Below, piece after piece: positions 7,646 to 16,282 of a DNA stretch of 44,323 nt. Made by a program: the position numbers and the translations under genes. How positions within the stretch are numbered: the stretch's first letter is position 1; each line of letters opens with the position of its first letter. The stretch covers positions 1 through 44,323 of the forward strand of contig JAIVJG010000001.1 of NCBI GenBank assembly GCA_020200155.1. The letters run 5' to 3'. The notes under the pieces were generated by a model. The model saw nothing but the letters and a program-made list of their open reading frames with translations, made no database searches and was not told the DNA's origin. Source of the DNA: Acidobacteriota bacterium. Its GTDB lineage: Bacteria; Acidobacteriota; Blastocatellia; Pyrinomonadales; Pyrinomonadaceae.

Positions 7646-9013
7646 GTGCAAGCAACAGACACAATTGTTGCTCTTTCCACACCATCAGGGCGTAGTGGCA
7701 TCGGTGTGATTCGTATCAGCGGAAAGGACGCGCTGGTCCTTACACGCTCGCTTCTTCGTGACCAAAATTTCAATCCCCAGCCTAATCAAGTAATTCTCCG
7801 GACACTGCGCGACGCCAATAGTGGTGAAGTCCTAGACCGTGCACTCGTTACCTACTTCAAAGCGCCCCATTCCTTCACCGGGGAGGACGTGATTGAGCTA
7901 AGCTGTCATGGCTCACCCCCTCTTCTACTGCATGTCATTGATACTTTGCTTTTTTATGGAGCACGTGCGTCCGATCCCGGCGAATTTACTTTACGGGCGC
8001 TCGCTAACGACCAACTCAATCTCACCCAAGCTGAAGCAATCAGAGACCTAATTGACGCCCAAACTCATGCTGCTGTCCGCCAAGCAGCACGACAACTCGG
8101 AGGAGAACTTTCGGCCCGTCTTCAGCCTTACATAGATGCTCTGCTGAAGATAATAGTTCCGCTTGAATCCACCATTGAGTTTGTAGAGGACAACCTGCCT
8201 GAAGATGTTACAAAAAACGTCGCATCCGAACTTTCAGCGTTAATACAAAATCTGGAAGATTTAGCTAAAACTTTCAGCACCGGGCGTCTCCTTAAAGAAG
8301 GTTTACGTGTAACGCTTGTGGGACGTCCCAATGTGGGCAAGTCCAGTATTTTCAATGGTTTACTGTCGCTTAACAGAGCCATTGTAACTGATATTCCAGG
8401 AACTACCCGAGACAGCATCAGCGAAATACTAACTATCCACGGAATTCCTATTCATCTCACAGATACTGCTGGTATGCGCATATCAATAGATGAGGTTGAG
8501 CAACTTGGAATCGAACGCACACGGCAATCTATCGCTGATGCTGACTTAGTTGTCATAATTCTTGACGGCTCTCAATCGCTTATTTCTGAGGACAAAGAGG
8601 TTCTTGCTGAAGCAACGCAGCACCGACATTTAATTGCATTGAATAAAAGCGATCTTGAAACTTTTCAACTGAAGCGTGCGGAGTATTTGTTTAATGACCA
8701 CACTGTCATTCCTATTTCGGCCAAACTCGGAACGGGACTTGCGCCCCTCAAGGCTGCTATAATAGAACCATTTTCCGGGATAAATTCACATGAAACTGAT
8801 TTCGTCATCTCCAACGCGCGCCATTATGATCTTTTGCTTCGAACAGCCAACTCTTTGCGTTCCACCGAGAGCCTTCTCATGTCGCGTGCCACTGAAGAGT
8901 TGATTCTCGTCGGACTTTATGACGCTCTACGCTTTCTTGGGGAGATTACAGGTGAAACAACACCCGATGACGTGCTAGCACAGATTTTCTCAACCTTCTG
9001 TATAGGAAAGTAG
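7646..9013 (+). CDS. mnmE: tRNA modification GTPase MnmE
   Basis: MnmE works with MnmG to install the (carboxymethyl)aminomethyl group at C5 of the wobble uridine of certain tRNAs. The 455-residue protein starts at GTG 7646 (M-QATDTIVALSTPSGRSGIG). It has the N-terminal tetrahydrofolate-binding domain (1-120), a helical domain, and a G domain with P-loop GRPNVGKS at 226-233, DTAG and NKSD motifs. It ends in FCIGK, the conserved catalytic-cysteine C terminus. Its stop is two bases before the mnmG start, so the two partner enzymes are co-translated. Confidence 0.97.
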   Translation: MQATDTIVALSTPSGRSGIGVIRISGKDALVLTRSLLRDQNFNPQPNQVILRTLRDANSGEVLDRALVTYFKAPHSFTGEDVIELSCHGSPPLLLHVIDTLLFYGARASDPGEFTLRALANDQLNLTQAEAIRDLIDAQTHAAVRQAARQLGGELSARLQPYIDALLKIIVPLESTIEFVEDNLPEDVTKNVASELSALIQNLEDLAKTFSTGRLLKEGLRVTLVGRPNVGKSSIFNGLLSLNRAIVTDIPGTTRDSISEILTIHGIPIHLTDTAGMRISIDEVEQLGIERTRQSIADADLVVIILDGSQSLISEDKEVLAEATQHRHLIALNKSDLETFQLKRAEYLFNDHTVIPISAKLGTGLAPLKAAIIEPFSGINSHETDFVISNARHYDLLLRTANSLRSTESLLMSRATEELILVGLYDALRFLGEITGETTPDDVLAQIFSTFCIGK

Positions 9014-9015
9014 CT

Positions 9016-10893
9016 ATGAGTTTTGATGAGAGTTTTGATGTGATCGTGATTGGAGCAGGTCATGCCGGCTGTGAAGCTGCTTCTGCCTCCGCACGTATGG
9101 GTTCACAAACAGCATTAGTTACGCTCAATTTAGATATGATCGGCCAGATGTCATGTAATCCTGCTGTCGGTGGCATTGCTAAAGGGCATCTTGTGCGAGA
9201 AATTGATGCGCTTGGCGGCATTATGGGGCGTGTTATTGATCGCACGGGCATACAATTTCGTTTACTGAATCGGTCTCGCGGCCCTGCTGTACAAGCCCCT
9301 CGTGCACAGGCTGACCGCGCCCTCTATCGCACTGAAATGCGTCATATCCTTGAGGCAACGCCTAATCTTCATTTGCGACAGGGGCTTGTTATTGACTTTA
9401 TTATCAAAAAGGGGCGAATTTGCGGAGTAGAACTGCAAGATACAAGGCGATTGGGTGGCAGCGCGGTTATTATTGCAACAGGTACCTTCTTAAACGGATT
9501 GATTCATACTGGTCGTCGCACTTATACCGCAGGACGCGCTGGAGAACCGGCTTCAATAGAGCTTGCAGAGAGCTTAAAACGGCTCGGTTTTCCTGTCGGG
9601 CGCCTCAAGACTGGAACCCCGCCGCGCCTTGATGGACGCACAATTGATTGGGATGCTTTTAATCCTCAGCCTGCTGATGAGCGTCCGGTTCCATTCTCTT
9701 TCTCTACGGAGGGCATTGAACAGCCGCAAATCACCTGCTTTGTAGGCTATACAAATGAAGAGGTTCACAATTTCATTCGTTCTAATATTAGCGAATCGCC
9801 ACTTTACTCCGGACAAATTAAAGGAATTGGCCCCCGGTATTGTCCTTCTATTGAGGATAAAGTTGTTAAATTCCCTGAGAAATCGCGACACCAACTTTTC
9901 TTAGAGCCTGAGGGCCATGACACACATGAAGTTTATCTCAATGGATTTTCTACTTCACTTCCTGCCGACCTACAACAAGAGCTTGTGCGAAAGATTCCCG
10001 GTCTCGATCAATCAAAGATTATTCGACCCGGATATGCTATTGAATATGATTTCGTTGATCCTCGTGAATTGACACCCTTTTTACAAACATCACGCGTTGA
10101 TGGACTGTTCTTCGCTGGTCAGATCAATGGAACTACAGGTTATGAGGAAGCAGCATCTCAGGGACTTATGGCAGGCGTGAATGCAGCCCTGTTTGTTCAA
10201 GGGCGATCTGGCTTTAGACTTAGCCGTGAAGAGTCTTACATTGGCGTTTTAATTGACGATTTGATCAGGCATGGAGTTGATGAACCCTACCGTATGTTTA
10301 CTTCTAGAGCCGAGTATAGACTTGCTTTGCGGCATGACACAGCGGATTCACGGCTTTCACCATATGGTCGGTCTTTGGGTTTGGTTGGTGATTCTGACTG
10401 GGATAAGTTTAACCAACGCCGGGATCGAATTTCGAGTTTGAAAAATACGTTGAATGGAACTCGTTTTAGGCGCTCTGATGAGATTTACGACGAGTTTTCC
10501 CGGATATTGGGAAAGGATTTGGGGGATTCCATCTCTCTCTCACAACTTTCTCAATATCCATCCATTGAACCAGACTTTTTATGGCGACATTTACCGTTGG
10601 ATATTCGGGCCACTGTCTCTATTAGCGACCTTGAAACTTCCCTTGCCGATCTGCTCTACAGTGGTTATCTGAATACCCAGCGCAACACTATTGCCCGATT
10701 GCATCAGCATGATGGGATGCGCATCCCTAATGACTTCGATTATAATCATGTAGATAGTCTTTCACATGAAATGATAGAACGTCTTAATCGTACGCAGCCG
10801 GAAAATTTTGGGCAAGCCAGAAGGATTCCTGGCTTAACACCCGCAGCTCTTTCTACTCTTCTCTACCGCTTACAAGTTGTTAAATCAGCCTAA
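9016..10893 (+). CDS. mnmG: tRNA uridine 5-carboxymethylaminomethyl synthase MnmG
   Basis: MnmG (GidA) is the FAD-binding partner of MnmE in wobble-uridine modification. The 625-residue protein has the Rossmann FAD motif VIGAGHAGCEAA at 11-22 and MSCNPAVGGIAKGHLVREID around 45-65. Other family signatures are RLKTGTPPRLDGRTID near 195-210 and FAGQINGTTGYEEAASQGL near 370-388, with the C-terminal tRNA-binding helical domain present. Length is typical. The ATG at 9016 follows mnmE by two bases. The gene usually found next, rsmG, is not present; parS and parA follow instead. Confidence 0.97.
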   Translation: MSFDESFDVIVIGAGHAGCEAASASARMGSQTALVTLNLDMIGQMSCNPAVGGIAKGHLVREIDALGGIMGRVIDRTGIQFRLLNRSRGPAVQAPRAQADRALYRTEMRHILEATPNLHLRQGLVIDFIIKKGRICGVELQDTRRLGGSAVIIATGTFLNGLIHTGRRTYTAGRAGEPASIELAESLKRLGFPVGRLKTGTPPRLDGRTIDWDAFNPQPADERPVPFSFSTEGIEQPQITCFVGYTNEEVHNFIRSNISESPLYSGQIKGIGPRYCPSIEDKVVKFPEKSRHQLFLEPEGHDTHEVYLNGFSTSLPADLQQELVRKIPGLDQSKIIRPGYAIEYDFVDPRELTPFLQTSRVDGLFFAGQINGTTGYEEAASQGLMAGVNAALFVQGRSGFRLSREESYIGVLIDDLIRHGVDEPYRMFTSRAEYRLALRHDTADSRLSPYGRSLGLVGDSDWDKFNQRRDRISSLKNTLNGTRFRRSDEIYDEFSRILGKDLGDSISLSQLSQYPSIEPDFLWRHLPLDIRATVSISDLETSLADLLYSGYLNTQRNTIARLHQHDGMRIPNDFDYNHVDSLSHEMIERLNRTQPENFGQARRIPGLTPAALSTLLYRLQVVKSA

Positions 10894-10909
10894 CTCCTAA
10901 TCTTTATGA

Positions 10910-10951
10910 ATGTTTCACGTGCCACATTGATCAATGTGGCACGTGAAACAT
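10910..10951. promoter_or_regulatory. parS: parS-type centromere site, 42-bp perfect palindrome
   Basis: All 42 bases are a perfect palindrome centred between 10930 and 10931. Each arm begins with TGTTTCACGTG, eleven of the sixteen bases of consensus parS (TGTTTCACGTGAAACA). The 16-mers TGTTTCACGTGCCACA (10911-10926) and its mirror at 10935-10950 each match consensus at 14 of 16 positions. The site lies between mnmG and parA, where chromosomal parS sites are commonly found. ParB would bind and load here as a CTP-dependent clamp. There is no U-run after it, which argues against a simple terminator. Confidence 0.85.
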
Positions 10952-11094
10952 CCAGACAAGGGGCTGCGAAACATAAACTAATAAAGAAAATTAACAACCC
11001 CTAGCTTAGCTCTGACGGTATTTCTGTAGCTTTGAGTGGATCGTATATGTTAATTTGTCCTCGATTATTTAAGACGCGACCAAAGGAATCAATA

Positions 11095-11913
11095 ATGTCA
11101 AAAAATATCGCGGTCGCAAATCAGAAGGGCGGCGTCGGGAAAACCACTACTTCTGTGAATTTAGCTGCTGCATTAGCAGTTGCAGAAAGGCGAGTTCTTC
11201 TGGTTGACACCGATCCGCAAGCAAATGCCACGTCAGGGGTTGGGATACAACGTGGCAGCTTCCGACGCAGCTTATATCATGCACTTGTTCTAGATGAGCC
11301 AATATCCAATGTCATTCAAAGCACAGAAATCCCCTTGTTAAAAATTCTCCCTGCGGATAAGAACTTAACTGGAGCCGAGGTAGAGTTGGTAGACCTTGAA
11401 CGCCGTGAGTACAGGCTAAAAGAGGCTCTGCGCCAAATCCGAGATGATTACGACTTCATTATAATTGATTGCCCACCATCTCTGGGACTTTTAACGCTCA
11501 ATGCTTTAACGGCTGCCGACTCCCTGCTAGTTCCAATTCAATGCGAATACTATGCCTTGGAAGGGGTTACGGAGCTTTTTGACACGTTAGCCAGAATACG
11601 CCGCTCACTCAATCCCGATTTGACGATTGAAGGGCTATTACTGACCATGTACGATGAGCGTACAAATCTTTCTTCTGCTGTTGCCGCAGATTTAAGGGAT
11701 TTTTATGGTCGGCAGGTTTTTGAAGCAGTAATTCCACGTAATGTACGCTTGGCAGAAGCGCCTAGTTATGGCAAACCAATCATTCTCTACGATAGTCGCT
11801 CACGTGGGGCTGAAAGCTATCTTCAGTTAGCAAAGGAGATTATGTCTCATGACAAGAAGAGTACTCGGTCGGGGCTTGAGCGCACTAATATCGGGTCAAC
11901 CATCAACGGCTAA
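11095..11913 (+). CDS. parA: Chromosome-partitioning ATPase ParA (Soj)
   Basis: ParA is the ATPase that, with ParB-parS, separates sister origins. The 272-residue protein begins MSKNIAVANQKGGVGKTT, with the deviant Walker A (KGGVGKTT, 11-18) at the very N terminus, then VDTDPQANATSG and IIDCPPSLGLLTLNAL, all ParA/MinD hallmarks. ATG 11095 is chosen because AAAGGA at 11082-11087 lies seven bases before it and family members begin directly before the Walker A. In-frame TTG and ATG codons at 11032 and 11047 would add an unrelated extension. The 3' end overlaps parB by 65 bp. Confidence 0.96.
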   Translation: MSKNIAVANQKGGVGKTTTSVNLAAALAVAERRVLLVDTDPQANATSGVGIQRGSFRRSLYHALVLDEPISNVIQSTEIPLLKILPADKNLTGAEVELVDLERREYRLKEALRQIRDDYDFIIIDCPPSLGLLTLNALTAADSLLVPIQCEYYALEGVTELFDTLARIRRSLNPDLTIEGLLLTMYDERTNLSSAVAADLRDFYGRQVFEAVIPRNVRLAEAPSYGKPIILYDSRSRGAESYLQLAKEIMSHDKKSTRSGLERTNIGSTING

Positions 11914-12733
11914 CGAAGAATTGTTTGAAATAGATATTGATTTGATCGAGCCTAATAGTCTTCAACCACGGTCGAATTTTGATGAGGCACGCTTAGAAGA
12001 ACTCGCACAGTCCATACGCTCAAACGGCATCATCCAACCTTTGCTCGTGCGTCCGATAGGCGGAGGGAAATATCAATTAGTTGCAGGCGAAAGAAGATGG
12101 CGTGCCGCTCAACGCGCAAACCTACAACGCGTGCCTTGCGTCGTGCGCGAAATTCCGGAAGAAAAAGTTCTTGAATTAGCGTTAATCGAAAATATACAAC
12201 GCCAGGAACTTAATGCAATTGAAGAAGCTCATGCCTACAAGAGGCTCATCGAAACACTGGGTCTAACTCAGGAGATGGTAGCTCAAAGAGTCGGGCGCGA
12301 CCGAACTTTTATCACTAACTACTTAAGGCTCTTACGTTTACCAGAAGAAGTACAGCTTTTAGTGGAGGAGGAAAAAATCTCCATGGGCCATGCACGCGCC
12401 CTATTGGGTATAGATGACCCTGATATTCAGAAGAAGATTGCACGCAGTGTCGTCAATCAAGGGTTTTCTGTTCGCGAGACTGAACGTGCAATTAAACGAA
12501 TCATAAGTGGTGTAAATCCAGCAATTGCAAGCTCTCATGCTGCCAAAGCAGAGGATGCAAATATAAAGGCCGCAGAATCAAAGTTACGCCGCCATCTGAG
12601 TTCTAAAGTACAAGTTTTAACGAATGAATCAGGTGTCGGAGGAAAGATAGAAATCGAGTATTATGATATAAATGACCTTAATCGTATCTATCAACTCATA
12701 CTAAATTCTCAGAATAAAAATGAAGGGCCATGA
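11849..12733 (+). CDS. parB: Chromosome-partitioning protein ParB (Spo0J)
   Basis: ParB binds parS, hydrolyses CTP and spreads along DNA to form the partition complex. The 294-residue protein opens MTRRVLGRGLSALIS, the typical ParB N terminus. It has the CTP-binding ParB/sulfiredoxin domain (about 25-115) with GERRWRAA and LIENIQRQELN motifs. A helix-turn-helix follows (about 140-170, TQEMVAQRVGRDRTFITNYL), then a C-terminal dimerisation region. The start lies inside parA, giving an unusually long overlap of 65 bp that implies tight translational coupling. The parS-like palindrome upstream of parA is the expected target. Confidence 0.96.
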   Translation: MTRRVLGRGLSALISGQPSTANEELFEIDIDLIEPNSLQPRSNFDEARLEELAQSIRSNGIIQPLLVRPIGGGKYQLVAGERRWRAAQRANLQRVPCVVREIPEEKVLELALIENIQRQELNAIEEAHAYKRLIETLGLTQEMVAQRVGRDRTFITNYLRLLRLPEEVQLLVEEEKISMGHARALLGIDDPDIQKKIARSVVNQGFSVRETERAIKRIISGVNPAIASSHAAKAEDANIKAAESKLRRHLSSKVQVLTNESGVGGKIEIEYYDINDLNRIYQLILNSQNKNEGP

Positions 12734-12965
12734 CTCGACGACCACTGGCGCTAGTTCTTCAGACTGAACTCAACAGTTGAATGATGCACGATGCCTTCGT
12801 CAACAGATTCAACCCCGTACCACAGCACAAGCCTAATCGAGAGTTCCTTGACGCTTTATTAATCAAGATGTTAGACTTCCAGCCTTTTGGCACAAGAGCA
12901 ATTTAATCCTTTATCAGTATGCTTGAGTCTTACGTCTATCTGTGTGGATAGACTTAGGGAATTTT

Positions 12966-13451
12966 ATGGTCGTTCTGGCATTTGCCGAATCTATACAACT
13001 TGTACCGGATGGCACGCTATTTCTTCACATTGCGATTATCCTGGTGATGATTTTTGTCTTGAACAGGACGTTATTTAGACCTATCAATCGTATTTTGGAG
13101 GAACGAGAGCGCCGCACTCATGGTCGTTCCGGCGAGGCGCAAGAAATCTTGCAACGTGTGGAAGAAAGTCTTTCGCGATACGAGCGTACTATGAGAGAAA
13201 CTCGAATTGAGAGTTATCGCGTGCTTGAACAGAAGCGAATTGAAGCGATGGGTGAACGTCAGCACCGGATCGGCATAGTAAAAAATGAGATTGGGAACAT
13301 AATTGAAGAGCAGCGGGGAATAATCCAGGCGCAGGCTGAGGAAGCGCGTATCACTCTCGAAAGTGAGGCGAGGCGAGTGGCCGCGAATGTCAGCGCACAG
13401 ATTCTTGGTCGCTCGTCAGGCGGAACACCTCAAGCGAACGCGCCCATTTAA
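12966..13451 (+). CDS. atpF: F0F1 ATP synthase subunit b' (AtpF-like)
   Basis: This is one of two b-type stator subunits of the F0 sector. The protein has one N-terminal transmembrane helix (about 15-37, LHIAIILVMIFVLNRTLFRP) followed by a long charged helix rich in E, R and Q to about residue 150, the peripheral-stalk pattern. The FLNRTLFRPINRILEERERR junction is typical of b'/b. ATG 12966 is preferred because TAGGGA lies just upstream; a GTG at 12942 would add eight residues. A second, longer b subunit follows five bases later, so the two likely form a heterodimer as in other bacteria with paired b subunits. The spacer after parB (12734-12965) contains nothing I can name. Confidence 0.88.
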   Translation: MVVLAFAESIQLVPDGTLFLHIAIILVMIFVLNRTLFRPINRILEERERRTHGRSGEAQEILQRVEESLSRYERTMRETRIESYRVLEQKRIEAMGERQHRIGIVKNEIGNIIEEQRGIIQAQAEEARITLESEARRVAANVSAQILGRSSGGTPQANAPI

Positions 13452-13456
13452 TCAAC

Positions 13457-14002
13457 ATGTTTTCAGGTCTGATCCAAAATGTATTTTTATTCATACTCGA
13501 AGGCGAGGGCTGGCAAGCATATCTTCCTGTGGAGACGCTGGCGAAGGTCATCAACCTTCTGTTGTTTATCGGGCTGATGTATTTCATTTTGCGACGGCCT
13601 TTAGGACAAGCTTTCAACGCGCGGCGTGAGGGAATTCGTAAAGATTTAATGCGCGCTCAGGAAGAGCGTAACGCTGCGGTGCTGAAATTGGAAGAGGTTG
13701 AGGAAAGATTGAAGCGGCTTGATGCCGAAGTAGAGGCAGTGCGGGCGCAGGCGCTGAAAGAGGCTGCCGAAGAGCGTGAGAGGATCGAGCGCTCGACGGA
13801 AGAGGATATACGGAAGCTTCGAGAACAGGCGCAGCGCGAAATCGAAAGTGCGGCTAAAACTGCGCGCGCCGAGTTAAGAGCTTACGCCGCCGAGCAGAGT
13901 GTGAAGTTGGCTGAAGAGATGATCCGGCGGGATATACGTCCAGACGATGATGCGCGTCTCATAGGTGAGTACGTGGAAGAGTTGGGAGGTGTCAAGCATT
14001 GA
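13457..14002 (+). CDS. atpF: F0F1 ATP synthase subunit b
   Basis: The second b-type stator subunit is a 181-residue protein. Its transmembrane helix lies at about 27-47 (LAKVINLLLFIGLMYFILRRPL) and is followed by FNARREGIRKDL and a long coiled-coil helix (about 55-150). The C-terminal part, AEEMIRRDIRPDDDARLIGEYVEEL, resembles the delta-binding end of b. It overlaps the delta subunit gene at TTGA (13999-14002), with a Shine-Dalgarno GGGAGGT inside its 3' end. Position between b' and delta fixes the assignment. Confidence 0.93.
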   Translation: MFSGLIQNVFLFILEGEGWQAYLPVETLAKVINLLLFIGLMYFILRRPLGQAFNARREGIRKDLMRAQEERNAAVLKLEEVEERLKRLDAEVEAVRAQALKEAAEERERIERSTEEDIRKLREQAQREIESAAKTARAELRAYAAEQSVKLAEEMIRRDIRPDDDARLIGEYVEELGGVKH

Positions 14003-14544
14003 GCCTGCAAACCATTGCGCGTCGTTACGCGGTGGCGCTGGCGGACGTTGTGACGGCGCAAGGCATTGCGCTTGAAGTGAAAGAGGAATTGTCCGTGTGG
14101 GAAGAGATGATGCGGACAAATCCTGAACTCCTTGAGGTCTTTCGTAACCCCACTGTTCCCTATGAACAAAAGCAGCGGCTCGTCAACACGCTTATTGAAC
14201 GCACCGGCGTTCGTCCCGTCACGGCTAACTTCCTCCAAGTGCTTCTTCAGAATCATCGTCTCGCCGACCTGAGCGAAATTAACAAAAGTTATGCGCAGGA
14301 ACTCGACCGGCGTTCAGGCGTGGTGACGGCGCACGTCACGACGGCGCGCACGGTGCCCGACCAGTCGCAGGAGGCTCTGCGCGCGAAGCTCGGCGAGTTG
14401 ACGGGCAGCAGCGTGCGCCTTCAATTTGCAGTTGATGATGATTTAATCGGCGGCATCGTGACGCGTATCGGCTCGACCGTTTATGACGGCTCGGTGCGAA
14501 CGCAGCTCCAGCAATTCAGGCAGAGGATGACTGGTGAGCAGTAA
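13999..14544 (+). CDS. atpH: F0F1 ATP synthase subunit delta
   Basis: Delta joins the peripheral stalk to the top of F1. The 181-residue protein starts at TTG 13999, overlapping the atpF stop, with GGGAGGT eight bases upstream. It begins MSLQTIARRYAVALADV, the usual delta start (ARRYA.AL), and has the helical N-terminal domain. The C-terminal pattern V.....VRLQFAVDDDLIGGIVTRIGSTVYDGSVRTQL is the conserved delta C terminus. The genes around it are the other ATP synthase subunits. Confidence 0.95.
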   Translation: MSLQTIARRYAVALADVVTAQGIALEVKEELSVWEEMMRTNPELLEVFRNPTVPYEQKQRLVNTLIERTGVRPVTANFLQVLLQNHRLADLSEINKSYAQELDRRSGVVTAHVTTARTVPDQSQEALRAKLGELTGSSVRLQFAVDDDLIGGIVTRIGSTVYDGSVRTQLQQFRQRMTGEQ

Positions 14545-14639
14545 GTTTGAGGGTTTTGAGTTGGCAGTACGGGAACTAGCGCCGACGTTCATGCGTTCAC
14601 GGATCGAATAGAGAAATCATTTGAGCAAGGTTGAATAAT

Positions 14640-16226
14640 ATGGAACCGATTAGGGCTAACGAGATCAGCGACATCATTCGCCGGCAGATCGAGAATTTTC
14701 AGACGGGCGTCACTGTGACGGAGATCGGCACGGTAATCAAGATCGGCGACGGCATCGCGGAGGTTCACGGCCTCGAAAAAGTGATGGCGGGTGAACTGCT
14801 CGAATTTCCGCACGATGTACGCGGGCTGGCCTTGAATCTTGAAGAGGATAAGGTCGGCGTCGTGCTCTTCGGCGAGTATCAGGCCGTAAAAGAGGGCGAC
14901 ACGGTGAAGCGCACGGGGCGCATTATGAGCATCCCGGTCGGCGACGCGCTGATGGGTCGCGTCGTGAACGCGCTCGGCGTGCCGATTGACGAACGCGGGC
15001 CGATTGCCAGTAGCGAATTCAATCCGCTGGAGCGCATCGCGCCGGGCGTGATTGACCGCCAGCCTGTGAAAGAGCCTTTGCAGACGGGACTCAAGGCCAT
15101 TGATGCGATGGTGCCCATCGGTCGCGGCCAGCGCGAGTTGATTATCGGCGACCGCCAGACGGGGAAGACCGCCGTCGCGCTCGACGCGGTCTTGAACCAG
15201 AAGGGCAAGGACGTGATCTGCATCTACGTCGCCATCGGGCAGAAGGCCTCGACGGTGGCGCAGGTCATCAAGACCTTGCAGGACTTCGACGCGATGAGCT
15301 ATTCCATCGTCGTCAACGCTTCGGCTTCAGACCCCGCGGCGATGCAGTATCTAGCGCCTTACGCGGGGGCCGCTATCGGCGAGTACTTCCGCGATTCGGG
15401 CCGACATGTGCTGACGATTTATGACGACCTGTCGAAGCACGCGGCGGCTTATCGCGAAATCTCTCTGCTGCTGCGCCGCCCGCCCGGACGCGAGGCATAT
15501 CCCGGCGACGTGTTCTACCTGCACTCGCGCTTACTTGAGCGCGCGGCCAAGTTGTCGGACGCGAAGGGCGGCGGCTCGCTCACGTCCCTGCCGATTATCG
15601 AGACGCAGGCGGGCGACATCTCGGCTTATATTCCGACGAACGTGATCTCGATTACCGACGGGCAAATCTTTCTCGAATCCGACCTCTTCAACAGCGGCGT
15701 GCGCCCGGCGATCAACGTCGGCAACAGCGTGTCGCGCGTCGGCGGCTCGGCGCAGATCAAGGCGATGAAGCAGGTCGCGGGAACGCTCCGCATAGACCTC
15801 GCGCAGTTCCGCGAGTTGCAGGCGTTCGCGCAGTTCGGCTCCGACCTCGACCGTCAGACGCAGGCGCAACTTGCGCGCGGCCAGCGTCTGGTTGAGATTC
15901 TGAAGCAGCCGCAGTACCAGCCAATTGACGTTGAGAAGCAGGTGCTCATCATCTGGGCCGCGACGAACGGCCACCTCGACGACATTCCTGTGGATCAAGT
16001 GCGCCGCTTCGAGGAAGACTTCCTGCGCTTCATGGAGAACTCGCACGCCGGCACGCTGAACGAGATTCGCGAGAAGAAGACGATCACGGACGAAATTAAG
16101 AACGCACTCGTTCAAGCGGTGAACGACTTGAAAGCGACCTGGAAGGAGAGAGCTTTTAATCCGCAACCCGACCCGCCGCAACCTGAACAGGCGACGACGG
16201 CGACGGCTGTCGCCGTTAAGGCTTAA
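14640..16226 (+). CDS. atpA: F0F1 ATP synthase subunit alpha
   Basis: Alpha forms, with beta, the catalytic hexamer of F1 and carries the non-catalytic nucleotide sites. The 528-residue protein begins [20 protein letters not shown], typical of alpha. It has the P-loop [13 protein letters not shown], the alpha signature [21 protein letters not shown], and a C-terminal helical domain. ATG 14640 is preferred over TTG 14631 because GAGCAAGG at 14623-14630 would be correctly spaced only for the ATG. The C terminus has an extra Pro/Gln/Ala-rich tail ([21 protein letters not shown]). Base composition is clearly more GC-rich than that of the genes up to parB. Confidence 0.97.
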   Translation: MEPIRANEISDIIRRQIENFQTGVTVTEIGTVIKIGDGIAEVHGLEKVMAGELLEFPHDVRGLALNLEEDKVGVVLFGEYQAVKEGDTVKRTGRIMSIPVGDALMGRVVNALGVPIDERGPIASSEFNPLERIAPGVIDRQPVKEPLQTGLKAIDAMVPIGRGQRELIIGDRQTGKTAVALDAVLNQKGKDVICIYVAIGQKASTVAQVIKTLQDFDAMSYSIVVNASASDPAAMQYLAPYAGAAIGEYFRDSGRHVLTIYDDLSKHAAAYREISLLLRRPPGREAYPGDVFYLHSRLLERAAKLSDAKGGGSLTSLPIIETQAGDISAYIPTNVISITDGQIFLESDLFNSGVRPAINVGNSVSRVGGSAQIKAMKQVAGTLRIDLAQFRELQAFAQFGSDLDRQTQAQLARGQRLVEILKQPQYQPIDVEKQVLIIWAATNGHLDDIPVDQVRRFEEDFLRFMENSHAGTLNEIREKKTITDEIKNALVQAVNDLKATWKERAFNPQPDPPQPEQATTATAVAVKA

Positions 16227-16282
16227 GGCCGGCGACGAGCGATGAGCAACAGGCTCTCATTCGTCCTCAAACCTTTTTCGTT

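Noticed and set aside
10910-10951. The palindrome as an ordinary terminator of mnmG
   Set aside because: There is no U-run, symmetry is perfect without a loop, and the arms carry TGTTTCACGTG of parS. A secondary role as an RNA hairpin remains possible.
12887-13078. 63-codon frame overlapping the start of the b' subunit gene
   Set aside because: It lies in another frame across a clear ATP synthase gene and shows no protein-like pattern.
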